Shown here one piece after another: positions 1 to 7,975 of a stretch of DNA of 64,000 bases (its first letter is position 1; every line of letters starts with the position of its first letter). The notes beneath the pieces are model-generated. The model had not been told where the DNA came from and did no database searches. It saw nothing but the letters and a program-made list of their open reading frames with translations. The DNA lies in contig NZ_CP063779.1 of the NCBI RefSeq assembly GCF_021596945.1, positions 313,501 through 377,500 on the forward strand, written 5' to 3'. The position numbers were made by a program, and so were the translations under genes. The DNA is from Mongoliitalea daihaiensis. Lineage in GTDB: Bacteria > Bacteroidota > Bacteroidia > Cytophagales > Cyclobacteriaceae.

Positions 1-43
1 AAAAACTGATTGCTGCCAAGAAAATTACTAATAACGCTCTCAT
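1..43 (-). CDS. Start of an exported or membrane protein, cut by the window edge
   Basis: An ATG at 43-41 overlaps the hemC stop codon (ATGA overlap) and opens a frame that runs off the window. The 14 visible residues ([14 protein letters not shown]) are hydrophobic after one Arg, as in a signal peptide or first membrane segment. The overlap suggests translational coupling to hemC. The function cannot be told from so few residues. Confidence 0.5.
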   Translation of the reverse strand, partial: MRALLVIFLAAISF

Positions 44-978
44 GTATTCAATCCTTTTTTAATGTCCTTTAAAATTTTATCTCCGCCTGCATTCAAGATC
101 CCCTGAGCAAGCGTCTCTCCCAACTGAACCGCATTTGTAAAACTTCCTTTAACTTCCTGAACAATCCTTTCCCTCCCATCAAGACTCACAATTCCTCCTT
201 TTAAGGTAAGTTCTTGAGATTTCACACTGGCCAATCCAAATACAGGAATACTGCATCCTCCTTCCAACACTCGAAGATAGGCTCTTTCAGCTTCCAAACG
301 ATAGCCTGTTTCCTGATGATGACAAGCCGCTATAATTTGTCGCTTGATCTCAGGATCAAGATTAGTAGAAGACTCTATCGCTACTGATCCTTGCCCTACG
401 GCGGGAGTAAACTCTTCCAAACTTAATTCATCTACAATCATCTCATCGTAACCCATGCGATGTGCTCCAGCATAGGCTAATAACAAGGCATCGCATACCC
501 CAGACTCCATCTTAGCAATCCGTGTCTGTAGATTTCCTCTTACTTCTACCGTTTGAATGTGTGGATAAAAATGCTTGAGCGTGGCTACCCTTCTGGTAGA
601 AGAGGTTCCTAGCAATAACGGTTTGGAAGAATCTTTATAATCAATTCCTTTTTGATGGCTGAGAATAATGTCATTCACTTTTTCACGCTCTGTAAATGCA
701 ATCAACTCGAAGCCCTCCGGCAATGAGGATTGCATATCTTTGGCACTATGCACCGCGATATCAATAGCTCCTGAGGCCAATTGATCCTCCAGCTCCTCCG
801 TAAACACTCCTTTACTTCCAATCTTAGCAATAGAAACATCGAGAATTTTATCTCCTTTGGTATCTATGATCACTATCTCACTATCAAGCCCTTGCTTTTT
901 TAACAAGTCTTGAACATGATAAGCCTGCCAAAGTGCCAGTTTGCTCCCTCTAGTCCCTATTTTGATCTGCTTGTTCAT
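40..978 (-). CDS. hemC: Hydroxymethylbilane synthase (porphobilinogen deaminase)
   Basis: The 312-residue protein polymerises four porphobilinogen molecules into hydroxymethylbilane in cytoplasmic tetrapyrrole synthesis. Length is normal for HemC. Visible family features are the N-terminal [14 protein letters not shown], the catalytic aspartate in HSAKD (D81), the substrate-binding stretch GTSSTRR near 124-130, and the cofactor cysteine in GGCSIPV (C242) that holds the dipyrromethane primer. It starts inside the upstream rimK-like gene (29 bp overlap) and its stop overlaps the next start, so it is one link of a tightly packed leftward operon. The other heme gene in the window, hemE, is 22 kb away. 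Confidence 0.97.
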   Translation of the reverse strand: MNKQIKIGTRGSKLALWQAYHVQDLLKKQGLDSEIVIIDTKGDKILDVSIAKIGSKGVFTEELEDQLASGAIDIAVHSAKDMQSSLPEGFELIAFTEREKVNDIILSHQKGIDYKDSSKPLLLGTSSTRRVATLKHFYPHIQTVEVRGNLQTRIAKMESGVCDALLLAYAGAHRMGYDEMIVDELSLEEFTPAVGQGSVAIESSTNLDPEIKRQIIAACHHQETGYRLEAERAYLRVLEGGCSIPVFGLASVKSQELTLKGGIVSLDGRERIVQEVKGSFTNAVQLGETLAQGILNAGGDKILKDIKKGLNT

Positions 979-1882
979 GTTTGATTCTTTTTTTCTTGGC
1001 TAACTTTTTCACCGATTCTTCGATGTATTGGACAATGTCTCCCGCTATATCATTGGCAGTGGCTTTTTCTATTCCTTCCAAGCCAGGACTGCTATTCACT
1101 TCCAGGATCAAAGGCCCGCGCTCGGATTGAAGCATATCTACCCCCGCGATATCAAGCCCCAACGCTTTAGCAGCCCCTAAGGCTGCAAGCCTTTCTTGTT
1201 TCGACAAACGAATAACTGAGGCCTTGCCTCCACGATGTAAATTGGAACGAAACTCACCCTCAGCACCTTGACGCTTCATAGCTCCTACCACTTTCCCATT
1301 GACAATAAATGCACGGATGTCAGCTCCTTTTGCCTCTTTGATAAATTCCTGTACAATTATACGAGCTTTCAATCCATGAAAAGCTTCAATTACAGACTGA
1401 GCAGCTTTTTTGGTTTCTGCAAGTACGACTCCCAGCCCCTGTGTTCCTTCCAACAACTTGATAATCAGCGGAGCGCCCCCTACTCGTTCAATCAATGTCT
1501 TTTCTCCTCCTTTTGAAAAATTAGTGAAAGCTGTCTTGGGCATTCCTAATCCAGCTTTGGACAAAATCTGCAAACTTCTCAACTTATCTCGACTGCGGAC
1601 AATAGCCTCAGACTGTACCGCAGAAAATGCACCCATCAATTCAAACTGACGGACTACGGCTGTGCCATAAAATGTAACAGAGGCTCCAATTCTTGGAATA
1701 ATCGCATCAATGCCCTCTAACTTCTCCCCTTTGTAGATGATGGAAGGACCTTCTTGCTCGATAATCAAATCGCACAGTAAATGATCCACAATGACTGATT
1801 CATGACCAGCAGCAAGAATCGCTTCCTGCAGCCTTCTAGTAGAATACAAATGTTGATTTCTGGAAAGAATGGCGATTTTCAT
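950..1882 (-). CDS. RimK-family ATP-grasp alpha-L-glutamate ligase
   Basis: The 310-residue protein has the RimK layout: an N-terminal domain starting MKIAILSRN, then an ATP-grasp fold with a lysine-containing nucleotide site ([15 protein letters not shown], about 137-151), [17 protein letters not shown], and the metal-binding end [13 protein letters not shown] near 260-272. RimK adds glutamates to the C-terminus of ribosomal protein S6; relatives act on other acceptors, so the substrate here is inferred. It lies 20 bp downstream of a RimB-type protease gene. That ligase/protease pairing is known in some bacteria and supports a modification role. The start is the ATG at 1882-1880; the C-terminal 30 residues are Lys/Arg-rich. 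Confidence 0.88.
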   Translation of the reverse strand: MKIAILSRNQHLYSTRRLQEAILAAGHESVIVDHLLCDLIIEQEGPSIIYKGEKLEGIDAIIPRIGASVTFYGTAVVRQFELMGAFSAVQSEAIVRSRDKLRSLQILSKAGLGMPKTAFTNFSKGGEKTLIERVGGAPLIIKLLEGTQGLGVVLAETKKAAQSVIEAFHGLKARIIVQEFIKEAKGADIRAFIVNGKVVGAMKRQGAEGEFRSNLHRGGKASVIRLSKQERLAALGAAKALGLDIAGVDMLQSERGPLILEVNSSPGLEGIEKATANDIAGDIVQYIEESVKKLAKKKRIKHEQADQNRD

Positions 1883-1902
1883 AGGTAGGGATGGATTCTC
1901 CT

Positions 1903-2358
1903 TTACTGTTTATGTGTTGGCTTATTTTTTTTAGGACTGCTGATATGAACTTGGGACACATCCACCAAAAACCTTCCGTGAATGAGTTTCCTTCCGATCA
2001 ATACAGCATTCCGCATTTTTGAGCGGTCTGTGAGTGTAAACTCCGCTTCAAATTCCTCCCCAAACATACGGACTTTTGTACTGACTTTGTAACGAATCTC
2101 AGCTTCTCCAAAAGAATTCTTTACCCGCTTTTGTGTGTAAGAAGTAGCCTTCAGTTCTTTACCGGAATACCGTCTATCCAAGATCGATAACAATTTGAAA
2201 TAAAGCACTTTCACACCTTCTTCCTCCCGCTCCTCAGAGTAGTCACAGTGGATAGACGATGTATAGGCACCTGTGTCTATTTTAGAACTGATGGATTTGA
2301 TCCCCCAATCCGGGAAACTTATTTTTTCCTTTCTTCCAATGATTTTTTTTTCGCTCAT
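1903..2358 (-). CDS. RimB-type retropepsin-like protease (ATP-dependent zinc protease family)
   Basis: The 151-residue protein belongs to the family annotated as ATP-dependent zinc protease or RimB. The sequence shows no HExxH zinc motif. It carries a retropepsin-type triad, D28-T29-G30 in [13 protein letters not shown], and a later beta-rich stretch [19 protein letters not shown] typical of the fold. Length is normal for single-domain members. In Pseudomonas, RimB counteracts RimK glutamylation of S6. The adjacency to a RimK homologue here (20 bp downstream) suggests the same ligase/protease balance, which is inference. The start overlaps the holB stop by 4 bp, so the two are probably translationally coupled. 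Confidence 0.82.
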   Translation of the reverse strand: MSEKKIIGRKEKISFPDWGIKSISSKIDTGAYTSSIHCDYSEEREEEGVKVLYFKLLSILDRRYSGKELKATSYTQKRVKNSFGEAEIRYKVSTKVRMFGEEFEAEFTLTDRSKMRNAVLIGRKLIHGRFLVDVSQVHISSPKKNKPTHKQ

Positions 2359-3503
2359 GCCGTTGATTTTGCTCTCATAATTCTAGCAAGCTGAAAAGAG
2401 AGGTCTGCAAACATGATTTTCACATTGGCATTCCGCTCTATGTGATAATGTGCCTCATTGAGTAAAGTATACATCTTCATGATTTTTTCCTCAGTCAAGA
2501 CAAATTCACCTAATTTATGGATAAAGTCCCTATCATCCTCCGAACTCCTTCTCAAATCAATCACATCTGACTTATCCAACAAAACTTCTCTCAGAACATT
2601 GATACCTGTGAGTAAGATAGATTTTTGACCTTCTTTATCTGTGGACCCAAAATTTTCTGTAAACTTAAAAATAACATTGATATCTAACGAGAAACACGCT
2701 CTAAACCAATCCCGGATCAAGGCAGTATTAGCATCCTTCATATCATGGACCAAATGATATGCTTCCCGCATATTTCCGTCCGCTAAAGGTGCAATCTGTA
2801 CCGCAACTTCCGTAGAACAAAGCTCAGTCCGAACGAGGTGTGTCTTAATTTCCTCATCAGAAAACGCCCGGATCATTATTTTTTGTGTCCTCGATAAAAT
2901 TGTCGTCAACAATCTGTCGGGGTGCGAAGTCACTAAAAAAAACAAGGTTTTTGCAGGTGGTTCTTCGATGATCTTCAATAAAGCATTGGCCGACGATGTA
3001 TTTAAAAACTCAGGACACCATATCAACATCACTTTGAATCCACCCTCAAAGGACTTTAAAGATAACGTCTGTATAATTTGCTTTGCCGCCGCTTTGGAAA
3101 TATTCAGCTGCTTTTTTTCAATGTTATTATGGTATATCCAATCCGAAACATTTCCGTAGGGATACTGCTGCACAAAAGTTCTAAAAGAAGCTATATAATC
3201 TACTTTTTCTGTTTTGGATCCATTACTGTCTTCATCATCCTTCGTGCCAGGAACCGGAATAGCAAAATTGGTGTCAGGATGAATTAACTTTCCCATCCGC
3301 TGACAAGATGGACAAATCCCACAAGCATCCTCTTCTTGTGGGTTCTCACAATGAAGGTACGTTGCTAATGCAAGTGCCATGGACAATTTGGGGGAGCCCT
3401 CTGGTCCATGAAACAGCAACGCATGTGCCAAATGGTCATTTTTAACAGCCTGTAAAATTTTTTGCTTGACCTCAGGCAAACCTGGTATAGAAGAAAATAA
3501 CAT
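2355..3503 (-). CDS. holB: DNA polymerase III subunit delta' (clamp loader)
   Basis: This 382-residue AAA+ protein fits the delta' subunit of the replicative clamp loader. It opens MLFSSIPGLPEVKQKILQAV, has the zinc-binding cysteines CENPQEEDACGICPSC (about 72-87), and carries the conserved PEFLNTSSANALLKIIEEPP stretch followed by TSHPDRLLTTILSRTQ. The P-loop region (HGPEGSPKLSMA) lacks the normal GK[ST], as expected for delta', which does not hydrolyse ATP. Its partner dnaX lies at 49.3 kb. It is 5 bp from the upstream GlmU-like gene and overlaps the protease gene by 4 bp, so it sits mid-operon. Confidence 0.93.
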   Translation of the reverse strand: MLFSSIPGLPEVKQKILQAVKNDHLAHALLFHGPEGSPKLSMALALATYLHCENPQEEDACGICPSCQRMGKLIHPDTNFAIPVPGTKDDEDSNGSKTEKVDYIASFRTFVQQYPYGNVSDWIYHNNIEKKQLNISKAAAKQIIQTLSLKSFEGGFKVMLIWCPEFLNTSSANALLKIIEEPPAKTLFFLVTSHPDRLLTTILSRTQKIMIRAFSDEEIKTHLVRTELCSTEVAVQIAPLADGNMREAYHLVHDMKDANTALIRDWFRACFSLDINVIFKFTENFGSTDKEGQKSILLTGINVLREVLLDKSDVIDLRRSSEDDRDFIHKLGEFVLTEEKIMKMYTLLNEAHYHIERNANVKIMFADLSFQLARIMRAKSTA

Positions 3504-3508
3504 ATCAA

Positions 3509-4708
3509 TCAGCCTTCTTTATCCCAAATACGGTAATGTTTGGTCAATTCGAAAACTTTCAGCAGGATTTCTTTTTCAATGACATCAAAGTCCAAACTTC
3601 TTCTTTTCATGACTGCCTGGGCAGTTTCCTCAAACTTTCTGAATTGAAAGGTGGTAAAACCTGCTGCCCCTCCCCAAGAAAAGGAAGGAATAAAATTCCT
3701 TGGAAAGCCATCCCCAAAAATTAAAGCCCCAACGCCTACAACAGTACCCGTATTCAACATCGTGTTGATACCTGTTTTGGAGTGGTCGCCTAACATTAAA
3801 CCGCAAAACTGTAAGCCTGTATTGGTAAAACCTCCCTTGGTATAGTCCCAGACTTTTATTGGCGCATAGTTATTTTTTAAATTAGACGTATTGGTATCTG
3901 CGCCAAGGTTACACCATTCACCAATCACCGAGTTGCCCAAAAACCCTTCGTGTCCCTTATTGCTATATCCGAAAATCACCGAATTGGATACTTCGCCTCC
4001 TACTTTGGAAAATGGACCAACCGTAGTGTCACCTCTCAATTTGGCCCCCATATTAACAGTACTCCCTTCACAAAGGGCAAAGGGTCCTCGGATAAGAGAT
4101 CCTTCCTGAATTTCCGAATTCTTACCAATGTAAATAGGTCCGGATTCTGCATTGAGCACAGCAGCTTTTACCTGTGCTCCCTCTTCAATAAAAATATTTT
4201 GAGGATGATAGACAATGGTATGTGTATCTTCGATTGGGGCAGAAGTACGCCCCTTCGTTAGCAAGGTAAAATCTTGTCTGATTTGAGCACCATTGTATTG
4301 GAAAATATGCCAATTTTTCTGCACAAGCACAATGGATTCTTCATATACGCGTACCTGAAGATTTTTTGCTTGCTCAATAGAGAAAAACTCTTGTGGGCTA
4401 GTTTTAGCCGCCAAAATCAGTTGTTGATGCATCAAAACCTCACCAGTTTTTAGTTGCCGAATGGCAGCCACCAACCTATCATCCGGACACAAAGCACCAT
4501 TGATCCACCACTCCTGAGCCCCTACTAACGGAAATTTGGTCTGCAAATACTCTTGGGTAAGATAGCTGATATTCCCTCCCAAGTAGCGCTGCCACTTTTC
4601 GGAAATTTTCAAAATCCCAACACGGATTTCTGCCACTGGACGTGTAAAAGTAAATGGCAGCAAGGACCCTCGAATCGCTGGGTCGTCAAATAAGACAAAG
4701 TTCTCCAT
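3509..4708 (-). CDS. GlmU-family putative sugar nucleotidyltransferase with left-handed beta-helix
   Basis: The 399-residue protein is the first gene of the leftward operon. The start MENFVLFDD (ATG at 4708) was chosen over an upstream in-frame ATG at 4741 because a TAnnTTTG promoter element lies between them. The N-terminal half (FDDPAIRGSLLPFTFTRPVAEIRVGIL) matches the Bacteroidota GlmU-like family but has no intact GxGxRM-type nucleotidyltransferase motif. From about residue 190 to 340 hexapeptide-type repeats (GPIYIGKNSEIQEGSLIRG, VNMGAKLRGDTTVGPFSKVG) form a left-handed beta-helix as in acyltransferases. It probably makes or modifies a sugar nucleotide for the envelope. The substrate is unknown. 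Confidence 0.85.
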   Translation of the reverse strand: MENFVLFDDPAIRGSLLPFTFTRPVAEIRVGILKISEKWQRYLGGNISYLTQEYLQTKFPLVGAQEWWINGALCPDDRLVAAIRQLKTGEVLMHQQLILAAKTSPQEFFSIEQAKNLQVRVYEESIVLVQKNWHIFQYNGAQIRQDFTLLTKGRTSAPIEDTHTIVYHPQNIFIEEGAQVKAAVLNAESGPIYIGKNSEIQEGSLIRGPFALCEGSTVNMGAKLRGDTTVGPFSKVGGEVSNSVIFGYSNKGHEGFLGNSVIGEWCNLGADTNTSNLKNNYAPIKVWDYTKGGFTNTGLQFCGLMLGDHSKTGINTMLNTGTVVGVGALIFGDGFPRNFIPSFSWGGAAGFTTFQFRKFEETAQAVMKRRSLDFDVIEKEILLKVFELTKHYRIWDKEG

Positions 4709-4712
4709 GGCA

Positions 4713-4741
4713 CAAAAATAAAAAAGTCTCACAGAAAACAA
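4713..4741 (-). promoter_or_regulatory. Bacteroidota-type promoter of the GlmU-like/holB/hemC operon
   Basis: On the minus strand, TATTTTTG (4720-4713) matches TAnnTTTG, and a TTG (4741-4739) lies 18 bp upstream as a -33 element. The last G of the -7 box is only 4 nt from the ATG at 4708, so the mRNA would be leaderless or nearly so. This excludes the longer start at 4741. Confidence 0.55.
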
Positions 4742-4850
4742 CCGCTTTAATCCAGCGAATAAACAACCCTTTGGTATATTCGTATGTATAGGGTCAAATG
4801 AGTGGTAGTTTAGACTTTCAACAACTGCAAAAATTCAGTAAATTGGTGTC

Positions 4851-5461
4851 ATGGAAAAAGAAGAGCCATACAATCTTGTAAAAGAGCCCTATTCAGAATA
4901 TGGGAGCTATACCTATGCGAATTATCTGCAATGGGATTTGGATCATATGGTCGAACTTATAAAAGGGAAAGTCTTTAGACAAGCAGCCACTGCCCAACTA
5001 AGAACACACCAAGATTTATCAGGTAGAATTTTTAATAAACTTTTTAACCATCTAACAGATAAGCATTGTAAAGTTTATGCGGCTCCATTTGATGTGAGAC
5101 TACCCTACCAATCCAATAATGATAAAGAAATCCAGACAGTTGTCCAGCCAGATATCTGTGTTATTTGTGATCTCACTAAGTTAGATAAGATGGGTTGCCT
5201 CGGGGCTCCTGACCTCATCATGGAAATTTTATCCCTAGCAACAATAAAAAGGAACTTCAAAACAAATACGAGGTATATGAGGAAAGCGGAGTTACAGAAT
5301 ATTGGGTCGTCCATCCTTATGAACAAACATTGCTCGTATATTCATTGACTGAGGCAACGTATGTGCCTTCCAAGCTTTTTACGCTTGGAGACAAGGTAGC
5401 TTCCCAATGCATTGAAGGATTTGTTCTTGACCTAGACGAATTATTTGAGGGATTGGAATAA
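4851..5461 (+). pseudogene. Uma2-family (PD-(D/E)XK) endonuclease gene with a one-base frameshift
   Basis: The first frame gives 165 residues, starting MEKEEPYNLVKEPY and containing the family stretches VVQPDICVICD and GAPDLIMEILS. It then diverges from the family. The family continuation (PSNNKKELQNKYEVYEE, then GVTEYWVVHPYEQ) is intact in another frame from about 5234 to the TAA at 5459-5461. The frames join if one C is added to TCCC at 5232-5235, which restores a protein of about 203 residues, normal for Uma2 (DUF820). These proteins resemble restriction-type nucleases and their role is not established. It could be a real decay event or a single-base sequencing error in a short C run. Confidence 0.8.
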
Positions 5462-5496
5462 AAAAACTCCCTAAAGTGCATGCTAGGGAGTTTTTT
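5461..5496. terminator. Bidirectional rho-independent terminator
   Basis: The stem AACTCCCTA / TAGGGAGTT is flanked by an A run on the left and a T run on the right, so it can end both the Uma2 transcript (rightward) and rpmE (leftward). It overlaps the last base of the Uma2 stop codon. Confidence 0.85.
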
Positions 5497-5518
5497 GAAA
5501 ATTTTCTGTAAAAGAAAA

Positions 5519-5764
5519 TTATTTCTTGGAGTATCTTCTGTTGAATTTTTCCACACGACCAGCGGTGTCCAAAATCATCTTTTTACCAGTGTAGAATGGG
5601 TGAGAGTTAGAAGAAACCTCGATTTTGTACACTGGATATTCTTGACCATCTTCCCAAACGATTGTTTCGCTAGTCTCTATAGTAGACTGCGTGATAAACT
5701 TATATTCGCTAGAGGTATCGTAGAATACGACTGGTCTGTAGTTAGGATGAATGTCTTTTTTCAT
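5519..5764 (-). CDS. rpmE2: 50S ribosomal protein L31, type B
   Basis: The 81-residue protein starts [16 protein letters not shown] and contains [12 protein letters not shown] and [10 protein letters not shown], the L31 signature. It has no CxxC zinc cysteines, which makes it the zinc-independent type B. The ATG at 5764 was preferred to an in-frame ATG 24 bp upstream because MKKDIHP is the conserved N-terminus. It is a single-gene unit with its own promoter (5806-5837) and a terminator shared with the Uma2 pseudogene. No zinc-binding L31 paralogue is seen in this window. Confidence 0.96.
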   Translation of the reverse strand: MKKDIHPNYRPVVFYDTSSEYKFITQSTIETSETIVWEDGQEYPVYKIEVSSNSHPFYTGKKMILDTAGRVEKFNRRYSKK

Positions 5765-5805
5765 TGTATTGCTATTTTCCTTAATCACTCGTTAGAAATG
5801 AGGCA

Positions 5806-5837
5806 CAAAGATATTGCTTTTTTGAAAGCATACCAAA
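5806..5837 (-). promoter_or_regulatory. Promoter of rpmE2, Bacteroidota consensus
   Basis: On the minus strand, TTTG (5837-5834) is followed after exactly 20 nt by TATCTTTG (5813-5806). This is a full match to TTTG-N20-TAnnTTTG, 41 nt upstream of the rpmE2 ATG. Confidence 0.75.
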
Positions 5838-5879
5838 AAAGAATCAAAATTATTTGACTTTCATTACTAAGCTCCGCAA

Positions 5880-6746
5880 TCAATCCATAAAGTTGAATGA
5901 ATTTAGCGCCACACGCGTGGTATTTCTAGCTTTTCTGTGAAAATTATTCGCTAAACGAAAACTTGTCACGTCAACCAAAAAGAGTGGTAATAAAAGTGAA
6001 TTCTGAGCAGAAGATTGAAACTGAGGAACCAACACGAAAGATATAAATGCCAGTGTTCCAATATTAGATATCGTATCAAAAGTTCTTGCTCTCTTAAAGT
6101 ACTTATCACTCAGTTTCAAATCCACATCCAATGTAGGATTACTATTTCGGATGTTGGCAAACTGAGCATCTGATAGGGGAATTTTGCCATCAAAATACCT
6201 CATTTTTGGCCCAAAGAATCCATGCTGCCCTCGCATAGATAAAAAGGGCTGTGTAGAATATGTCGAACGCAAATTAAAATTATACATATCTGTAGCCTCT
6301 TCAATACTTTGAAATCCATTATTCTTCATAACATTTCCAGCAATTGCAAGCCCAATCCCGGCTATAGAGCCAATAAAGTAGGTCCTAAAGGCAGCTTGAT
6401 TCCCTCCCAAAGCACTGCTTAGCATCCCTATGGAACTAACAAAAACAACTACCGGTGCCGTGTAACTCAAAATACGACCTCCCTGAAATGTATTCAACCC
6501 TCTTGCTAGCTGATCATCCTTCAAATCAGTTTGATTCATCAAGGCTCTTACTTCATTAGCAGACATCCGTTCCCCGTCAACTAAGAAAAATAGACCTCCC
6601 CAATTACTTTCTTGCAGCACGATGGTAGATAGATCGAGGGATTTCGTATTAGAAAAATAACTTGTCTGCTGCCCCTCCACATCATTTTTGATAATTAAAA
6701 AAGCTACCAAAAACAAACAAATTCTTTGAAGTAGAACGTTACCCAT
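5880..6746 (-). CDS. Hypothetical membrane-associated protein
   Basis: The 288-residue protein starts MGNVLLQRICLFLVAFLII, probably a signal peptide ending near EGQQ. A short soluble part (FFLVDGERMSANEVRALM) is followed by hydrophobic stretches near 90-110 (YTAPVVVFVSSIGMLSSALG) and 120-140 (FIGSIAGIGLAIAGNVM), then a polar region, then two more hydrophobic stretches (TLAFISFVLVP and LLLPLFLVDVTSF). I do not recognise the family. The ATG at 6746 was preferred to one at 6794, which would add an odd second hydrophobic stretch before the signal-like one. It stands alone, divergent from the 6901 operon. Confidence 0.6.
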   Translation of the reverse strand: MGNVLLQRICLFLVAFLIIKNDVEGQQTSYFSNTKSLDLSTIVLQESNWGGLFFLVDGERMSANEVRALMNQTDLKDDQLARGLNTFQGGRILSYTAPVVVFVSSIGMLSSALGGNQAAFRTYFIGSIAGIGLAIAGNVMKNNGFQSIEEATDMYNFNLRSTYSTQPFLSMRGQHGFFGPKMRYFDGKIPLSDAQFANIRNSNPTLDVDLKLSDKYFKRARTFDTISNIGTLAFISFVLVPQFQSSAQNSLLLPLFLVDVTSFRLANNFHRKARNTTRVALNSFNFMD

Positions 6747-6874
6747 AATTTCGATAATTAAAATCAAGACCAAATATTTAAAAATAACACACAAAAAGTA
6801 ACGAATGAATTATAATTAAGTTCTTTTAACACGGAATTTTTTTGTAAAAATTAAAAGTGCAGAAAATTCTCTTT

Positions 6875-6893
6875 TACTTTGCGAGACAAAGTA
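6875..6893 (+). promoter_or_regulatory. Inverted repeat just upstream of the 6901 operon
   Basis: TACTTTG (6875-6881) and CAAAGTA (6887-6893) form a perfect 7-bp inverted repeat around CGAGA. A second TACTTTG follows at 6892-6898, abutting the ATG at 6901. It is a candidate operator for the winged-helix regulator encoded second in the operon. TACTTTG also resembles a -7 promoter box one base short. Confidence 0.4.
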
Positions 6894-6900
6894 CTTTGAG

Positions 6901-7509
6901 ATGAAAAATCCTAACCAAGAACTATCCGAAATAAAGTCCATGATGGAACGAAGCAAGCGCTTCCTATCGCTTAGTGGTATTGCCGGAATCCCCGTTGGAC
7001 TGACTGCACTAGCAGGAATTACAGCCATCAATTTTGTGATTCACCAATCATGGAATGTTTGGCTTTTTCCAGAAGCACTCACCTTATCCAATGCTCAGCT
7101 ATTATGGATGGGAGGAATTTCTTTACTCATGTTTGGAATAGCGGCGCTCATTACTTGGGTTTTGAGTCATAAAAAAGCCTCCAGGCAAAAACTCGCCTCA
7201 CCTGCTTCCATTCGATTTTTGGAGGCACTCGCTATTCCGATAGCCTTTGGAACTGTTGCCTGCCTACTTTTTGCCAAGAACGAATTGTATACTTACATCC
7301 CTGGACTAAGCTTGTTGATGTATGGCCTTGGGATGATTCAAGCCGCGCAGCATTCCTTCCAAGAACTCAAACGACTGGGTCTTACAATTTCGGTTTTGGG
7401 ACTAATTGCTTTTCTAGCCCCTTCTTTCAGCTTAATTCTTTGGGCTATAGGATTTGGGGGCATGCATATTTTCTACGGTATCTGGATGCACCTCAAATAT
7501 GACCGCTAA
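6901..7509 (+). CDS. Hypothetical membrane protein with about six transmembrane segments
   Basis: The 202-residue protein begins with a charged stretch (MKNPNQELSEIKSMMERSKR) followed by about six hydrophobic segments: near 22-45, 65-88, 105-122, 130-147 and a long block near 158-195. The N-terminal amphipathic segment (EIKSMMERSKRFLSLSG) recurs in Bacteroidota membrane proteins paired with small winged-helix regulators. The next gene, such a regulator, overlaps its end by 11 bp, so the two are probably coupled and functionally linked. No catalytic motif is visible. Confidence 0.75.
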   Translation: MKNPNQELSEIKSMMERSKRFLSLSGIAGIPVGLTALAGITAINFVIHQSWNVWLFPEALTLSNAQLLWMGGISLLMFGIAALITWVLSHKKASRQKLASPASIRFLEALAIPIAFGTVACLLFAKNELYTYIPGLSLLMYGLGMIQAAQHSFQELKRLGLTISVLGLIAFLAPSFSLILWAIGFGGMHIFYGIWMHLKYDR

Positions 7510-7804
7510 TCCTACGACTATGTATGACAAAGCATTTGAAAATATTATACGGCTTCGCATCATGTCAGTATTGATGGTAAATGAATCTTATGACTTCAAC
7601 GCATTCAAGGAACTATTGGAGGTAACCGATGGAAATCTGGCCTCACACCTGAGATACTTGGAGAAGCAAGCATACATCCTCGTTGAAAAGTCCTTCGTGG
7701 GACGGAAACCACAGACCTCTTACAGGGCAAGTTCAGCTGGTGAAGAAGCTTTTCGCAAGCATTTGAGCTATTTGGAGGCGCTGATCAATGAAAATAAATC
7801 CTAG
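7499..7804 (+). CDS. Winged-helix transcriptional regulator
   Basis: The 101-residue protein has a winged helix-turn-helix of the HTH_34 type: YDKAFENIIRLRIMSVLMV, then FNAFKELLEVTDGNLASHLRYLEKQAYI as the recognition region, then the wing VEKSFVGRKPQTSYRASSAGEEAF. Such small proteins usually repress their own operon. ATG 7499 lies 11 bp inside the end of the membrane-protein gene; ATG 7520 is an alternative giving 94 residues. It could bind the inverted repeat at 6875-6893. The DUF4153-like gene follows after 171 bp and may be part of the same regulon. Confidence 0.85.
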   Translation: MTANPTTMYDKAFENIIRLRIMSVLMVNESYDFNAFKELLEVTDGNLASHLRYLEKQAYILVEKSFVGRKPQTSYRASSAGEEAFRKHLSYLEALINENKS

Positions 7805-7975
7805 CACACTTCTTTCCATGAAAAAAAATTTAATACAGAAGTGCTCCAATATAATTGAAAAAGAAAACCTAACAGGAATAGAATTCTGCCAATGCATTCA
7901 TACAGTGGAAATCCACTTTCCCAATGCCTAGACAGCTATTCAATTACCAAAACGCACTAAATTCCTTCCCCAGCT

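Noticed and set aside
5480-5857. Rightward reading frame opposite rpmE2
   Set aside because: It is antisense to a clear L31 gene with its own promoter and terminator.
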